A stretch of 64,000 bases of DNA from Slackia isoflavoniconvertens. Its GTDB lineage: Bacteria; Actinomycetota; Coriobacteriia; Coriobacteriales; Eggerthellaceae. The notes under the pieces are model-generated. The model did not search any database and was not told the DNA's origin. It saw only the letters and a list, made by a program, of their open reading frames with translations. The translations under genes were made by a program, and so were the position numbers. Location: the NCBI RefSeq assembly GCF_003725955.1, contig NZ_QIBZ01000009.1:1-64000 (forward strand), given 5' to 3'. Below are positions 8,741-19,141 of the stretch, in pieces (the stretch's first letter is position 1; every line of letters begins with the position of its first letter).

Positions 8741-8810
8741 CAAAGGAACAGCAGCCTAGGAAGGCCGCATCGAATTCCGTAGCGCGATACGGATACAGAA
8801 AGGACGAGCC

Positions 8811-9539
8811 ATGCAGAAATTTATTGCAGAACCCTCATTTTGGGAAATTCTGCCGGAAGCTTCAATCGGGATTATGGTCGTGCGTGCCATGAAAACCGCC
8901 GACGAAGTATCCAGCGAAGACAAGGCAGCCATTGCGAGCATCCTCAATGAGGCGAATGCGACGGCGAACCAACACCTTACGAGCAACACTATTTCCGAAA
9001 ACGAGGTCGTGGCCGTATGGCGTCGAGCATACCAGCTCTTCAAAACCAAGAAAGGGGCACGCTGCTCCATCGAAAACCTGCTCAAACGCGTGTTGAAGGG
9101 CAATCCAGTGGGCTCAATCACTCCATCGGTCGACATTTACAATGCCATTTCGCTGAAGTACGCCCTGCCCGTTGGTGGAGAAAACATCGACGCTTTTGTG
9201 GGCGACTTCCACTTGGGAATCGATGAAGAGGGAGGCAAGTCGTTCCTTCCCATTGGCGAAGAGGAAAACGCCCCCACCCTGCCAGGCGAGCTTTGTTACT
9301 ACGACGAAGAAGGAGCCGTATGTCGATGCTTCAATTGGCGCGATGGGCAGCGCACCGAGCTCACCGACGATTCCCGCAACGCAATTCTCGTTATTGAATG
9401 CGTCGATGGCGCGCGCCTGCCCGAATTGCATGCCGCGCTCGACGAGTTCGCCGATTTGATGCGCCGTTTCCTGGGCGCGGAAGTGGCGGCAAAGGGAATC
9501 GTCACGAAGGACAATCCCGAAATGACGATCGTCGAGTAG
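8811..9539 (+). CDS. B3/B4 tRNA-binding domain protein (PheT-like)
   Basis: A 242-residue soluble protein resembling the B3/B4 domain of phenylalanyl-tRNA synthetase beta subunit, the module that edits mischarged tRNA. It has the usual free-standing family layout: an N-terminal helical segment with WRRAYQLFKTKKGARCSIENLL, then GSITPSVDIYNAISLKYALPVGGENID, the most conserved stretch. Free-standing members are thought to act on aminoacyl-tRNA or amino acids; no specific substrate can be named. Start: ATG with AAAGGAC upstream. It is preceded by the attenuator-like leader, which suits a gene controlled by amino-acid or tRNA supply. Confidence 0.85.
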   Translation: MQKFIAEPSFWEILPEASIGIMVVRAMKTADEVSSEDKAAIASILNEANATANQHLTSNTISENEVVAVWRRAYQLFKTKKGARCSIENLLKRVLKGNPVGSITPSVDIYNAISLKYALPVGGENIDAFVGDFHLGIDEEGGKSFLPIGEEENAPTLPGELCYYDEEGAVCRCFNWRDGQRTELTDDSRNAILVIECVDGARLPELHAALDEFADLMRRFLGAEVAAKGIVTKDNPEMTIVE

Positions 9540-9604
9540 CCTCAAAAGCAAAGCGGCCGTGAACCCAAGACGAATGCCCGAGAACACGGCCGCGATCCCC
9601 TTCC

Positions 9605-9641
9605 GAAAAGAAAGAAGCCGCCCAGGGGAAAGGGCGGCTTC
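9605..9641 (-). terminator. Terminator of the YfcC-type carrier gene
   Basis: GAAGCCGCCC (9614-9623) pairs perfectly with GGGCGGCTTC (9632-9641), and on the minus strand is followed by TTTCTTTT. It may also stop the convergent B3/B4 transcript. Confidence 0.75.
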
Positions 9642-9718
9642 AATCGTCCCGTGGCGGGGACGTATGGCGACTCGCCGCGCGTGGTTGAGCTGCCGCGGGC
9701 GATAAGGATATACCGTGG

Positions 9719-11305
9719 TTAGGCGCCAACCATAACCTGGATAACGAGCAGGGCGCCACCGAACACGAACAGGAATCCAACCATCGGGAGAACGAACTTC
9801 ACCCAATGGGAGTACTTCATGTCGAGCATGGTCAGAGTTGCCATGACCAGGCCCGTAGGTGCGAGGTAGAGCATTGCATACTGGCCCCAGTTGTAAGCGG
9901 AAACAACGATGGAACGGTCGATGCCAACGGTGTCGGCGAGCGGCGCCAGAATCGGCATTGCGAGCACGGCCAGGCCCGAAGAAGAGGGAACGATGAAGCC
10001 GAGCAGGAAGAACATGACCATCATCATGAGGATGAACAGCGGGCCAGACATACCGGCAACTGCGTTGGAAGCCCAGTACAGAAGCGTGTCAGAAATCAGG
10101 CCGTTCTCCATAATCAGGTTAACGCCACGTGCGAGACCGATGATGAGCGAAACGCCAACCAGGCTCGAAGCGCCATTAATGAATGCCTCGGTAACGGTCT
10201 TCTCGTCAAGGCCGCACAGGAACATGCAGATGATGGCGACAGTGAGGAACGAAGCGGCCATCTGCGGGAACCACCAGCCCTGAGTCACAACGCCCCAAAC
10301 CATGATAACGAATGCCATGACGAAGAGCACCAGAATGACCTTGCGCTTCCAGTCGAACGCAGGAATGTTGTCAGAATCGGGGTCATGCGTAGCATAGAGC
10401 TTGGCGAACTTCTCACGGTCTTCATAGGTGTAGCTGAACTCGGGGTTCGCCTTGACCTTCTTGCAGTACCAATACAGGTAGGAGATAACGACGATAGCGC
10501 CAACGACGCAGCCGATAACGCGCCACATGATGCCTTCGGTCCAGATAACGCCGGCAGCATTCGAAGCGATAACGACCGAGAACGGGTTGATCGTCGAGAA
10601 CGTGGTGCCCATGGAGCCTGCGAGGAAGATAGCGCCAACGCAGACGATGGAGTCATAGCCCAATGCCAAGAAGATAGGCACCAGAATCGGGTAGAACGCA
10701 ACAGCCTCTTCTTCGAGACCGCAGGTGGTGCCGCCCAAAACCATGAGCGCGGCCACGAGGAATACGAGCGCGAACTCGCGACCCTTCGTCTTCTTCGTGA
10801 GCGCGACCAAGCCACTCTCGAAAGCGCCGGATGCGTTCACAACGCCGATCAAGCCACCAAGAACCAAAATGAAGACCATAATGTCAACGCCGTTGATAGT
10901 ACCATTGACCATCGAGGTGAAGACGTCGGCAACACCCATGGGCTGAGACTCGAGCTCGGTGTAGGTACCGGGAACAGAAATTGCCTTGGTGATAGCGCCG
11001 TTCAGGAACTGATTGACATCGATCTCCATGCCGGCGAGTTCGGGATCGGAATGGAATGCCTCAGCCGTGCCTTCAATAGTACGAACGTTGCCATCGGGCT
11101 CGGTGATCTGGAACACGCCCGAGTCGGCGACGTAGGCGACCTTGGAATAGGCGCCCGCGGGAATAAACCACGTTGCGATAACTGCGAGAATGGTGATTAC
11201 GAACAGGATCGTAAATGCCGTAGGGAAGCTGAGCTTATGCTTCTTCTTCGGCTTTCCGTCAGCCGCGCCGTTTCCCACCGGCGTGGCCACTGCCTCTTCT
11301 GCCAT
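9719..11305 (-). CDS. YfcC/DcuC-family anion carrier
   Basis: A 528-residue integral membrane protein of the C4-dicarboxylate/arginine-ornithine antiporter-like superfamily (YfcC branch). After a polar, Lys-rich 25-residue head (PKKKHKLSF) come about 12 hydrophobic segments with the family stretches LVLGGLIGVVNASGAFESGL, GGTTCGLEEEAVAFYPILVP and FIVPSSSGLAVLAMPILAPL. An insert of about 70 residues follows the first helix (residues 55-125). Start: ATG with AAGGAGG at ideal spacing. It diverges from the LuxR-type gene at 11552, a pairing that suggests the regulator controls it. The substrate is not predictable; dicarboxylates, arginine/ornithine or peptides are possible. Confidence 0.88.
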   Translation of the reverse strand: MAEEAVATPVGNGAADGKPKKKHKLSFPTAFTILFVITILAVIATWFIPAGAYSKVAYVADSGVFQITEPDGNVRTIEGTAEAFHSDPELAGMEIDVNQFLNGAITKAISVPGTYTELESQPMGVADVFTSMVNGTINGVDIMVFILVLGGLIGVVNASGAFESGLVALTKKTKGREFALVFLVAALMVLGGTTCGLEEEAVAFYPILVPIFLALGYDSIVCVGAIFLAGSMGTTFSTINPFSVVIASNAAGVIWTEGIMWRVIGCVVGAIVVISYLYWYCKKVKANPEFSYTYEDREKFAKLYATHDPDSDNIPAFDWKRKVILVLFVMAFVIMVWGVVTQGWWFPQMAASFLTVAIICMFLCGLDEKTVTEAFINGASSLVGVSLIIGLARGVNLIMENGLISDTLLYWASNAVAGMSGPLFILMMMVMFFLLGFIVPSSSGLAVLAMPILAPLADTVGIDRSIVVSAYNWGQYAMLYLAPTGLVMATLTMLDMKYSHWVKFVLPMVGFLFVFGGALLVIQVMVGA

Positions 11306-11420
11306 AGTTCCTCCTTATGACGTGGGGCTCGCACCCGTATGGCGCCCAACGCCCCTCTCTCTGGCGCGAGTGTATCGAGGAAAGTAACGATTTGGCTACG
11401 TATAACTCTGGTGCAGAGGG

Positions 11421-11463
11421 GGTATATCTTGGGTGTAGCATACCGTTTACCCAGGTCAGTAAA
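11421..11463. promoter_or_regulatory. Dyads between carrier and LuxR genes
   Basis: Two inverted pairs lie in the shared upstream region: GGTAT at 11421-11425 with ATACC at 11440-11444, and TTTAC at 11446-11450 with GTAAA at 11459-11463. They could be operators for the adjacent LuxR regulator. A TACAAT box at 11507-11512 is a possible -10 of that regulator gene. These are short motifs and could occur by chance. Confidence 0.3.
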
Positions 11464-11551
11464 TACACCTCACATAATCCTCGACTCATACCCAGCCAGA
11501 GAGGTCTACAATGGTTGTAGGGGAAACTAGCACCGTGAAAAGGGGGCAACC

Positions 11552-12517
11552 ATGGGTTTGGTCGTTCTGTTCTATTACACGCTTATCATTTTGCTGGTGA
11601 GCATCATGACGTCGGCGATGTGCTTGTCAACATTTTTGGTCACGCATCGCAAGTATCTTGGCTTCGCTTGCATTGGCTTTCTGTTTTACTTCTTCGATGT
11701 GGCGCTCGTCTTCTTGGATGACTTCACGGTAAACTCCACAGGCACCATGCCCGAATCGGTGTATTTCATTGGATCGCAAGTCGCCTCGATCGTTACGGGC
11801 TGTGGGCTGTTCACGGCTTTCTGGCTCATGGTATGCGACGCGCTCGACGAGCAACGCCGCGCACTGCAAATCGCGCCTGCCGTCGTGTTCGTCATCGCAA
11901 GCTTGGCCGTCTACGCATTTATGCCATCAGGCAACACGCACCTCTTCGTGTTTTACGGCATGCGCACGCTCTATCTGCTTTGGATAATGGCCTACATCGC
12001 GGTTCGATATATGGGACGAAGCGACGCGCTGCGCGAACGCATGTGGCGCCATCGCATTGGGTATGCTGGCGTGCTCGTGCTGGGAGCCGCCGTGCTTATC
12101 GAAAACGTCCTCTTCCTGTTCTATATCGACCCCGTGTTGGTCGAATCGGGCGCAGTACCGTTTTTTCCCGAACGCAACTTCGCGGAAAACGCCCTTATGC
12201 TATGGATGGCGGCATTTATTGGCGCTTCCTGCTATAAGCTGCTTTCGATTCATTTCGTAAAGCCCCCCGCCGAAGCTGAGGGCCGCGTGGGAGCATTCAT
12301 TAACGCCGGTCTTGCAGGCTATGCACAACACTATGGCCTTTCCGCGCGCGAAACCGAAGTGCTTCGCATGGTGCTCGAAGGCAAAGACAACCAAAACATC
12401 GCGGGAGAGCTCAGCCTTGCCGCGTCGACCGTTAAAGTGCATGTGCACAACATCCTGAAGAAAACAGCGCAGGCAAACCGTCAGGAGCTCATGCGCGACT
12501 TCCGCAAAATGTCATAG
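11552..12517 (+). CDS. Membrane-anchored LuxR-type transcriptional regulator
   Basis: A 321-residue protein with about seven N-terminal membrane helices (residues 1-235) and a C-terminal LuxR/GerE helix-turn-helix (residues ~255-318; GLSARETEVLRMVLEGKDNQ, then STVKVHVHNILKKT). There is no receiver or PAS domain, so sensing is presumably done by the membrane part. The architecture is widespread in Eggerthellaceae, where such regulators neighbour transporters or reductases. Start: ATG at 11552 after AAAGGGGG. It diverges from the YfcC-type carrier with 246 bases between them, consistent with control of that gene. The inducer is unknown. Confidence 0.85.
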   Translation: MGLVVLFYYTLIILLVSIMTSAMCLSTFLVTHRKYLGFACIGFLFYFFDVALVFLDDFTVNSTGTMPESVYFIGSQVASIVTGCGLFTAFWLMVCDALDEQRRALQIAPAVVFVIASLAVYAFMPSGNTHLFVFYGMRTLYLLWIMAYIAVRYMGRSDALRERMWRHRIGYAGVLVLGAAVLIENVLFLFYIDPVLVESGAVPFFPERNFAENALMLWMAAFIGASCYKLLSIHFVKPPAEAEGRVGAFINAGLAGYAQHYGLSARETEVLRMVLEGKDNQNIAGELSLAASTVKVHVHNILKKTAQANRQELMRDFRKMS

Positions 12518-12642
12518 CATGCTCGCACCGCCCTGCCTTCATCGCAATCCCAATACACTTCAAGGCAGGCGTCAAAACGTTGCACGATTATCACATCATC
12601 GTCTGACGAATCCCAACAGAACGCTATCGACAACCTGCCAAG

Positions 12643-12682
12643 AACCTGTTCGTGCTAAATGCTCGTAGCGTTTAACAGGTTT
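12643..12682. repeat. Family C hairpin repeat, copy C2 (with insertion)
   Basis: Same hairpin as C1 (AAATGCTCGTAGCGTTT tip, AACCTGTT/AACAGGTT base), but with an extra CGTGCT between the two parts of the left arm, forming a bulge. It lies 3' of the LuxR gene, next to a terminator. Confidence 0.7.
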
Positions 12683-12690
12683 TCGAAAGC

Positions 12691-12729
12691 AAAAAAGCCG
12701 AGCTCGTCATATCACGAGCCCGGCTTTTT
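12691..12729. terminator. Bidirectional terminator between LuxR and secreted-protein genes
   Basis: AAAAAGCCGAGCTCGT pairs with ACGAGCCCGGCTTTTT across a 5-nt loop, giving T-runs on both strands. It serves the convergent genes at 11552 and 12753. Confidence 0.85.
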
Positions 12730-12752
12730 ACTTGATCGGTGAGGAACTGCCT

Positions 12753-14669
12753 CTAACGATCGTCCCTGCGATGGGTCATTCGGAAAACAACAACGCCGAT
12801 GACCGAAAGCGCCGCAACGGCAATCGCGGCCATCGCGATAATGAGGCCTTTCATGCTGTCGTTGGTTTGAGAGATTCTATCGCCCTGCTCTGCCTGGTTG
12901 ACAGCTGCCTGATCGCCTTGAGAAGCGTCGGACGCCGTCTTCGAAGCTCCAGCATCGGACTCATTGCCTAATGCCTTAGCGAGGCTCAGGGAATCGCCGT
13001 CGCCCTTCTGTCCGTCTTGAGCAACGCCGGCATTATTCTCATGAGAATCATCGGAAGAGCCATCGCTCGGTGCCTCCCCCTCTCCTCCCAAGGCGCCATT
13101 CTGGGATGCGTCGCTTGAAGCATTGTTGCCCGTATCAATGGACGCACCATTGCTTCCACCTGCTTCGGTCGATGCATTCGAACCGTCAGAAGCCGCACCA
13201 GAGCCGGGAACAGATCCTGAGCCAGCGACCTCACCTAAAATCGAACCAGATCCCGACGACGCACCCGAACCTGCAGCCGCGCCAGAATTGCCGTTGCCGT
13301 TGGAGCCGTCACCAACCGCATTGCCGGCTCCACTTGAGATGGAGCCTTGGCCGCCCGACGTTCCCGCGCTCGCCCCGCTGCCAACGCTGCCCGAATTCGC
13401 CGTATCGCCAGAAGTGGAGCCAGCGCTACCCGCACTCACGTTCCCGCCATTCGACTCAACACTTCCGTTCGAGGGCGCATTGCTCGAAGCTGAACCATTG
13501 GCGTCCCCAGCAGCCGTAGAGCCATTGCCGCTCGACTCAGAACCCTCATTCGACGAAGAACCACCGCCAAGAGAGCCATCCTGATCGGGCTCGGTCGCAT
13601 CTTCCGCTTTCACATGGGTATCGCCATGCTCGGCAATCATCGCGAGGCATTGAGCCTTCTCGCGCTTGTAGCGGTTCTGCCAACCCTGATGATATTGAGG
13701 CTGACCCTTGTAGAACACGCCAACATTCTCGACGACATAGTCGCACAGAGTACTCACGAACTCGGCATCGGTCATATCGTTGTTCAGGCCGCAACCGTCC
13801 CAATATTTCCAGCTATTGTAGAAGCCGTTCCAGTCATACCCATCGGAATACCCTCCGACAAATTTATGCCATCCAGAGAGGCCAAAAAGGTTGCACAAGC
13901 TCGCGCAAAGGCCCTGAACGGCATCGGCACGGCTATAAATGTCGATTCCACGAGAATCAAGATAGTCAAGCGCGGGCTCGATGTACTTGATATATTCCCA
14001 GCCATCTTGCAAACGAGAGAATTCCTCGGCATCGGCCGCATATGCGGCTTTCCAGGAAGAATTCAAGGCAACGCCGAGCGCTGTGAATTGGCCGTTTTGA
14101 CGCATGGCATTATCGGCTTTGAAGGTCGAATCGGCAATATAATTGAACTGCTCAAACATCGAGTATTTCGATGGGTCGTATGCATACACCGCGCGGATGA
14201 AATCGAGCAAACCGTAGCGATTGTCGAACTGATAATAGCCAACCGCATGGAATCCGTCGCCCGAGCTCAAGGTCTGAGCATAGCTGCCGCCCTCATAGGC
14301 GCCGAAATACGTTACATCGCTGCTCAGGTTCACAGGGCGCAAACCCGACGCGGATCTCCCCATCGAAAACAGCGAAATAAGCGCCTCGGGAGAGCCTTCT
14401 TCGGAATAATAGTCTTCCTTATTCACCTGCACGCCGGTTGTCTCGGCCACATAGTTGGTTTGCAACTCCCCTGCCGAGTTGGCGTCAGTTTCGTCGACTG
14501 AAACGCCAGACTCCAAGCTGGCAGAGCGAGAAGCCGCTGAATCTTCTTCAGAGCCATTGGTGGAATCGGCAAGCGCAACGGCGGGAAATGCCATCGTCGC
14601 CGCCATAGCAACCGTAACGCCGCTCGAAATGACATTGCGGCGCACATAAGCAAAATGAGACAGAGCCAT
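12753..14669 (-). CDS. Secreted, C-terminally anchored protein with lysozyme-like domain
   Basis: A 638-residue exported protein. Signal peptide: residues 1-35 (charged MALSHFAYVRR, hydrophobic core, AVALADS). A globular domain at about residues 110-370 has the pattern GAYEGGSYAQ...GFHAVGYYQFDNRYGLLDFI and WHKFVGGYSDGYDW. This resembles the lysozyme-fold domain found at VgrG C-termini and in phage peptidoglycan hydrolases, with Glu in YEGG as the candidate acid. Residues ~375-540 are a low-complexity Gly/Ser/Asn/Ala stalk. A single helix at about 608-629 followed by RMTHRRDDR should anchor it. No LPXTG motif is seen. Start: ATG with AAGGAGG. Inference: a surface-tethered cell-wall enzyme or adhesin. 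The domain assignment is by pattern only. Confidence 0.7.
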   Translation of the reverse strand: MALSHFAYVRRNVISSGVTVAMAATMAFPAVALADSTNGSEEDSAASRSASLESGVSVDETDANSAGELQTNYVAETTGVQVNKEDYYSEEGSPEALISLFSMGRSASGLRPVNLSSDVTYFGAYEGGSYAQTLSSGDGFHAVGYYQFDNRYGLLDFIRAVYAYDPSKYSMFEQFNYIADSTFKADNAMRQNGQFTALGVALNSSWKAAYAADAEEFSRLQDGWEYIKYIEPALDYLDSRGIDIYSRADAVQGLCASLCNLFGLSGWHKFVGGYSDGYDWNGFYNSWKYWDGCGLNNDMTDAEFVSTLCDYVVENVGVFYKGQPQYHQGWQNRYKREKAQCLAMIAEHGDTHVKAEDATEPDQDGSLGGGSSSNEGSESSGNGSTAAGDANGSASSNAPSNGSVESNGGNVSAGSAGSTSGDTANSGSVGSGASAGTSGGQGSISSGAGNAVGDGSNGNGNSGAAAGSGASSGSGSILGEVAGSGSVPGSGAASDGSNASTEAGGSNGASIDTGNNASSDASQNGALGGEGEAPSDGSSDDSHENNAGVAQDGQKGDGDSLSLAKALGNESDAGASKTASDASQGDQAAVNQAEQGDRISQTNDSMKGLIIAMAAIAVAALSVIGVVVFRMTHRRDDR

Positions 14670-14893
14670 AAGCCCTCCTTACGCGTGGTTCGAATACATT
14701 GCAGATGCGTAATCGTATTAATACAACCACAGAAACCAAAAATTGGCTAGAAGGCACTTAAAGTAATTGGGCTCAACCTGGCAAAAGATAACGACCAATT
14801 CAGCCGAATACCAACGGAGGAAACAAGCGACTCCCGCAGAAAAGACAACCGCGTCCATCGCTTCGCACCGTCCAACGCACCGTTCGACAAACA

Positions 14894-14924
14894 AAAAAAG
14901 CCGACCCATATGGGATCGGCTTTT
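14894..14924 (-). terminator. ATP synthase operon terminator
   Basis: AAAAGCCGACCCA pairs with TGGGATCGGCTTTT around a short loop and runs into TTTTTTTG on the minus strand, 18 bases past the atpC stop. Confidence 0.85.
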
Positions 14925-14941
14925 CAGAGATGCAATGGATG

Positions 14942-15205
14942 CTATTTCTCTTCGGCCTTGTCGGCAAGAATGATGACTTTGTCACCGCTCACTTGCACAT
15001 AACCGCCTTCAACGGCAAATTCCTTGAAGGGGCCGCCTTCGTCTTTTTGGACGCGGACAACGCCGTCCGCGAGCGTCGAGACCAAGGGCACATGGTCGTA
15101 GAGGAAACCCATTTCGCCTTCGGATCCGGGCACCACGACGAAGTGGACCTCGTCGGAGTAGAACTTCGCCTCAGGCGTCACGATATCGCAGGCAAATTTC
15201 GTCAT
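14942..15205 (-). CDS. atpC: ATP synthase F1 epsilon subunit (short form)
   Basis: An 87-residue protein containing the N-terminal beta-sandwich of epsilon (CDIVTPEAKFYSDEVHFVVVPGSEGEMGFLYDHVPLVSTL), which sits on gamma and the c-ring. The family is normally 120-140 residues long, because two C-terminal helices follow that act as an inhibitory latch on rotation in many bacteria. Here the stop comes straight after KVIILADKAEEK and the terminator follows, so the helices are absent rather than frameshifted. It lies three bases after atpD and ends the operon. Confidence 0.92.
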   Translation of the reverse strand: MTKFACDIVTPEAKFYSDEVHFVVVPGSEGEMGFLYDHVPLVSTLADGVVRVQKDEGGPFKEFAVEGGYVQVSGDKVIILADKAEEK

Positions 15206-15208
15206 CGC

Positions 15209-16666
<1,458 letters not shown>

Positions 16667-17563
16667 TTAATCCTCCAAAGCTGCAGCGCCACCAACGATC
16701 TCGGAGATCTCTGTGGTGATGGCGCCTTGACGTACGCGGTTATACACTCTCGACAGCGTTTCCACCATCTCGTTGGCGTTCTCGGTAGCCGAGTGCATTG
16801 CCGTGCGGCGTGCGGCCTGCTCGCCAGCAGCAGAGTCGATCAACGCATGGTAAATCGACGTGCGCAGGTAAGCGGGCAGAAGACGCGCGAGCACATCGGC
16901 GGGTTCGGGTTCGAACTCAACGCTCGCGGAGACTTCGGCATTCTCGGAGGTTTCCTCGGCGGCCGCAGCAACGACAGCCTCGGTATCGACCGGCAGAATG
17001 ACTTCCTCACGAAGCACCTGCTCAGCCGCGTTCTTGCAGTGGTTGTACACCAGAACGACCTCGTCGACGGAGCCTTCCTCATACGCCTTGACAGCGTAAT
17101 CGGCGATCTCGCTCGCCTCTTCAAACGTCGGATCGGCGGAGAGGTCCTTGAAATCAAGAACCGGCGTCACGCCGCGGAATTTGAAGAAGCCACCGGCCTT
17201 CTTGCCACAGGCGATAACGTCCACCTCGACACCCTGCGCCTTTTTCGCGCGAATCGTCTTCTCGACGGTGCGCAGGACGTTCGAGTTAAAGCCGCCTGCG
17301 AGGCCGCGGTCGGAAACCACGGCCACACACAGGACACGCTTTACGCTCTCACGCTTTTCCAGCAAGGGGTTCTCGCTGGCCTGCACGCGCGCCGCGACGC
17401 CTTGCAGCATCTCGGTCATGGAGTCGGCGTAAGGAGCAGAGGTCTGAATACGCTCAGTGGCATATTTGACCTTCGCACCAGCGACCATTTCCATGGTGCG
17501 CGTAATCTGCTTCGTCGAAGAAACCGACTTGATGCGCTTTTCAATGTCGTGCAGGTTAGGCAT
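16667..17563 (-). CDS. atpG: ATP synthase F1 gamma subunit
   Basis: The 298-residue central stalk. The N-terminal helix LHDIEKRIKSVSSTKQITRTMEMVAGAK and the C-terminal helix MVETLSRVYNRVRQGAITTEISEIVGGAAAL are the conserved coiled-coil pair. CVAVVSDRGLAGGFNSNVLR marks the globular part. An acidic insert (residues ~205-232, EETSENAEVSASVEFEPEPA) lengthens it slightly over the usual 285-290 residues. It lies between atpA and atpD in the standard order. Confidence 0.97.
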   Translation of the reverse strand: MPNLHDIEKRIKSVSSTKQITRTMEMVAGAKVKYATERIQTSAPYADSMTEMLQGVAARVQASENPLLEKRESVKRVLCVAVVSDRGLAGGFNSNVLRTVEKTIRAKKAQGVEVDVIACGKKAGGFFKFRGVTPVLDFKDLSADPTFEEASEIADYAVKAYEEGSVDEVVLVYNHCKNAAEQVLREEVILPVDTEAVVAAAAEETSENAEVSASVEFEPEPADVLARLLPAYLRTSIYHALIDSAAGEQAARRTAMHSATENANEMVETLSRVYNRVRQGAITTEISEIVGGAAALED

Positions 17564-17575
17564 TTTGGGCCTTCC

Positions 17576-19141
17576 TTACGCCACGAATTGCGCCTTGAAA
17601 GCGTCGATAGCGGCATTGAGCGCAGCTTCGCTTTCAGGGGTGAATTTCGCATCGTCGTGAATCTTCTTCAGGACGTCAGCGTGGCTTGCGCGCAGGAACT
17701 CGATGAGCTCGTTGCGGAAGCGCACGACGTCAGAAACCGGCACGTCGTCCAGGAAGCCCTTGCCACCAGCGTAGACAGCCACGGCCTCTTCCTCGAAGGA
17801 AAGAGTGCTGTAGCGGCCCTGCTTGAGCAGCTCGGTCATACGGGCGCCGCGGTTCAGCTGATCCTGGGTAGACTTGTCCAGGTCAGAACCGAACTGGGTA
17901 AACGCCTTGAGCTCGCGGTATGCAGCAAGATCGAGGCGCAGAGTACCGGAAACCGATTTGACGGCCTTGGTCTGCGCGGAGCCACCAACGCGGGACACCG
18001 AAATGCCGACGTCGACAGCGGGGCGCTGGCCCTGATAGAACAGGTCGGTCTGCAGGTAAATCTGACCGTCGGTAATAGAAATAACGTTGGTCGGAATGTA
18101 TGCAGACACGTCGCCTGCCTGCGTCTCGATGATCGGCAGAGCCGTCATGGAGCCGAGGCCGTATTCCTCGTTCATCTTCACAGCACGCTCCAGCAGGCGC
18201 GAATGCAGGTAGAAGATGTCGCCGGGGTAAGCTTCGCGTCCCGGCGGGCGACGCAGGGTCAACGACATCTGACGGTAAGCAACAGCCTGCTTAGTCAGGT
18301 CGTCATAGGTGATAAGCACGTGGCGGCCGAGGTTCTCGGGGCCAGCGGGCTTGCCGTCTTCGCCGTTGTAGACGAAGTACTCACCCATTGCAGCACCAGC
18401 CATAGGAGCGATGTACTGCAGCGGAGCCGAGTCGGCGGCGGTGGCGGCGACGATAATCGTCTTGTCCATAACGCCGTACTTCTCGAAGGTCTCCATGATG
18501 CCGGCAACCGTAGAGGCCTTCTGGCCAACAGCGACATAGATGCAAATCATGTCGTTGTCTTTCTGGTTGATAATGGCATCGATAGCAATAGCAGTCTTGC
18601 CGGTCTGGCGGTCGCCAATGATGAGCTCGCGCTGGCCACGGCCGATAGGAATCATCGAGTCAACAGCGATGATACCGGTCTGCATGGGCTCATGCACGGG
18701 CTTGCGGCTGATAACGCCAGGAGCCTTGAACTCGACGGGGCGATAGCCGTCGGCCTTAATGGGGCCTTTGCCGTCGATGGGCATGCCAAGCGGGTTCACA
18801 ACGCGGCCGAGAAGACCCTTGCCCGAAGGCACTTCCATGATCTTGCCGGTGGTGCGAACCTGATCGTTCTCTCGGATTGCCGTGACATCGCCGAGGAGCA
18901 CAGCGCCGACTTCCTCTTCCTCAAGGTTCTGGGCCAAGCCGTACACGGTCTTGCCGCCCTCACCAATAAACTCGAGGAGCTCGCCGGCCATGGCGCCCTT
19001 CAAGCCGTCGACGCGAGCAATACCGTCGCCAACCTGGACGACCGTACCGACCTCGCGTGCATCGACGCTCGTGTCGAGGGACTCCAGCTGTTTGCGCAGC
19101 GCTTCGTCGATAGACTTCGCGGTGATTTCAGTCACTAGCAT
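17576..19141 (-). CDS. atpA: ATP synthase F1 alpha subunit
   Basis: The 521-residue non-catalytic nucleotide-binding subunit. P-loop [15 protein letters not shown] and the signature [17 protein letters not shown] are present; the C-terminal helical domain is complete. It overlaps the 3' end of atpH by seven bases, which couples their translation. Length is normal. Confidence 0.98.
   Translation of the reverse strand: MLVTEITAKSIDEALRKQLESLDTSVDAREVGTVVQVGDGIARVDGLKGAMAGELLEFIGEGGKTVYGLAQNLEEEEVGAVLLGDVTAIRENDQVRTTGKIMEVPSGKGLLGRVVNPLGMPIDGKGPIKADGYRPVEFKAPGVISRKPVHEPMQTGIIAVDSMIPIGRGQRELIIGDRQTGKTAIAIDAIINQKDNDMICIYVAVGQKASTVAGIMETFEKYGVMDKTIIVAATAADSAPLQYIAPMAGAAMGEYFVYNGEDGKPAGPENLGRHVLITYDDLTKQAVAYRQMSLTLRRPPGREAYPGDIFYLHSRLLERAVKMNEEYGLGSMTALPIIETQAGDVSAYIPTNVISITDGQIYLQTDLFYQGQRPAVDVGISVSRVGGSAQTKAVKSVSGTLRLDLAAYRELKAFTQFGSDLDKSTQDQLNRGARMTELLKQGRYSTLSFEEEAVAVYAGGKGFLDDVPVSDVVRFRNELIEFLRASHADVLKKIHDDAKFTPESEAALNAAIDAFKAQFVA

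Larger units (their letters stand above)
8402..8810. other. Intergenic region with structured leader
   Basis: About 400 bases between divergent genes. The left half (8402-8600) shows no gene and no clear structure. The right half holds a plus-strand promoter at 8605-8633 and two hairpins at 8655-8740, described separately. The ribosome-binding site AAAGGAC precedes the ATG at 8811. Confidence 0.5.

Noticed and set aside
13123-13584. Pro/Glu-rich repetitive plus-strand frame
   Set aside because: It is the complement of the Gly/Ser/Asn stalk of the secreted protein; the repeats come from that low-complexity region.
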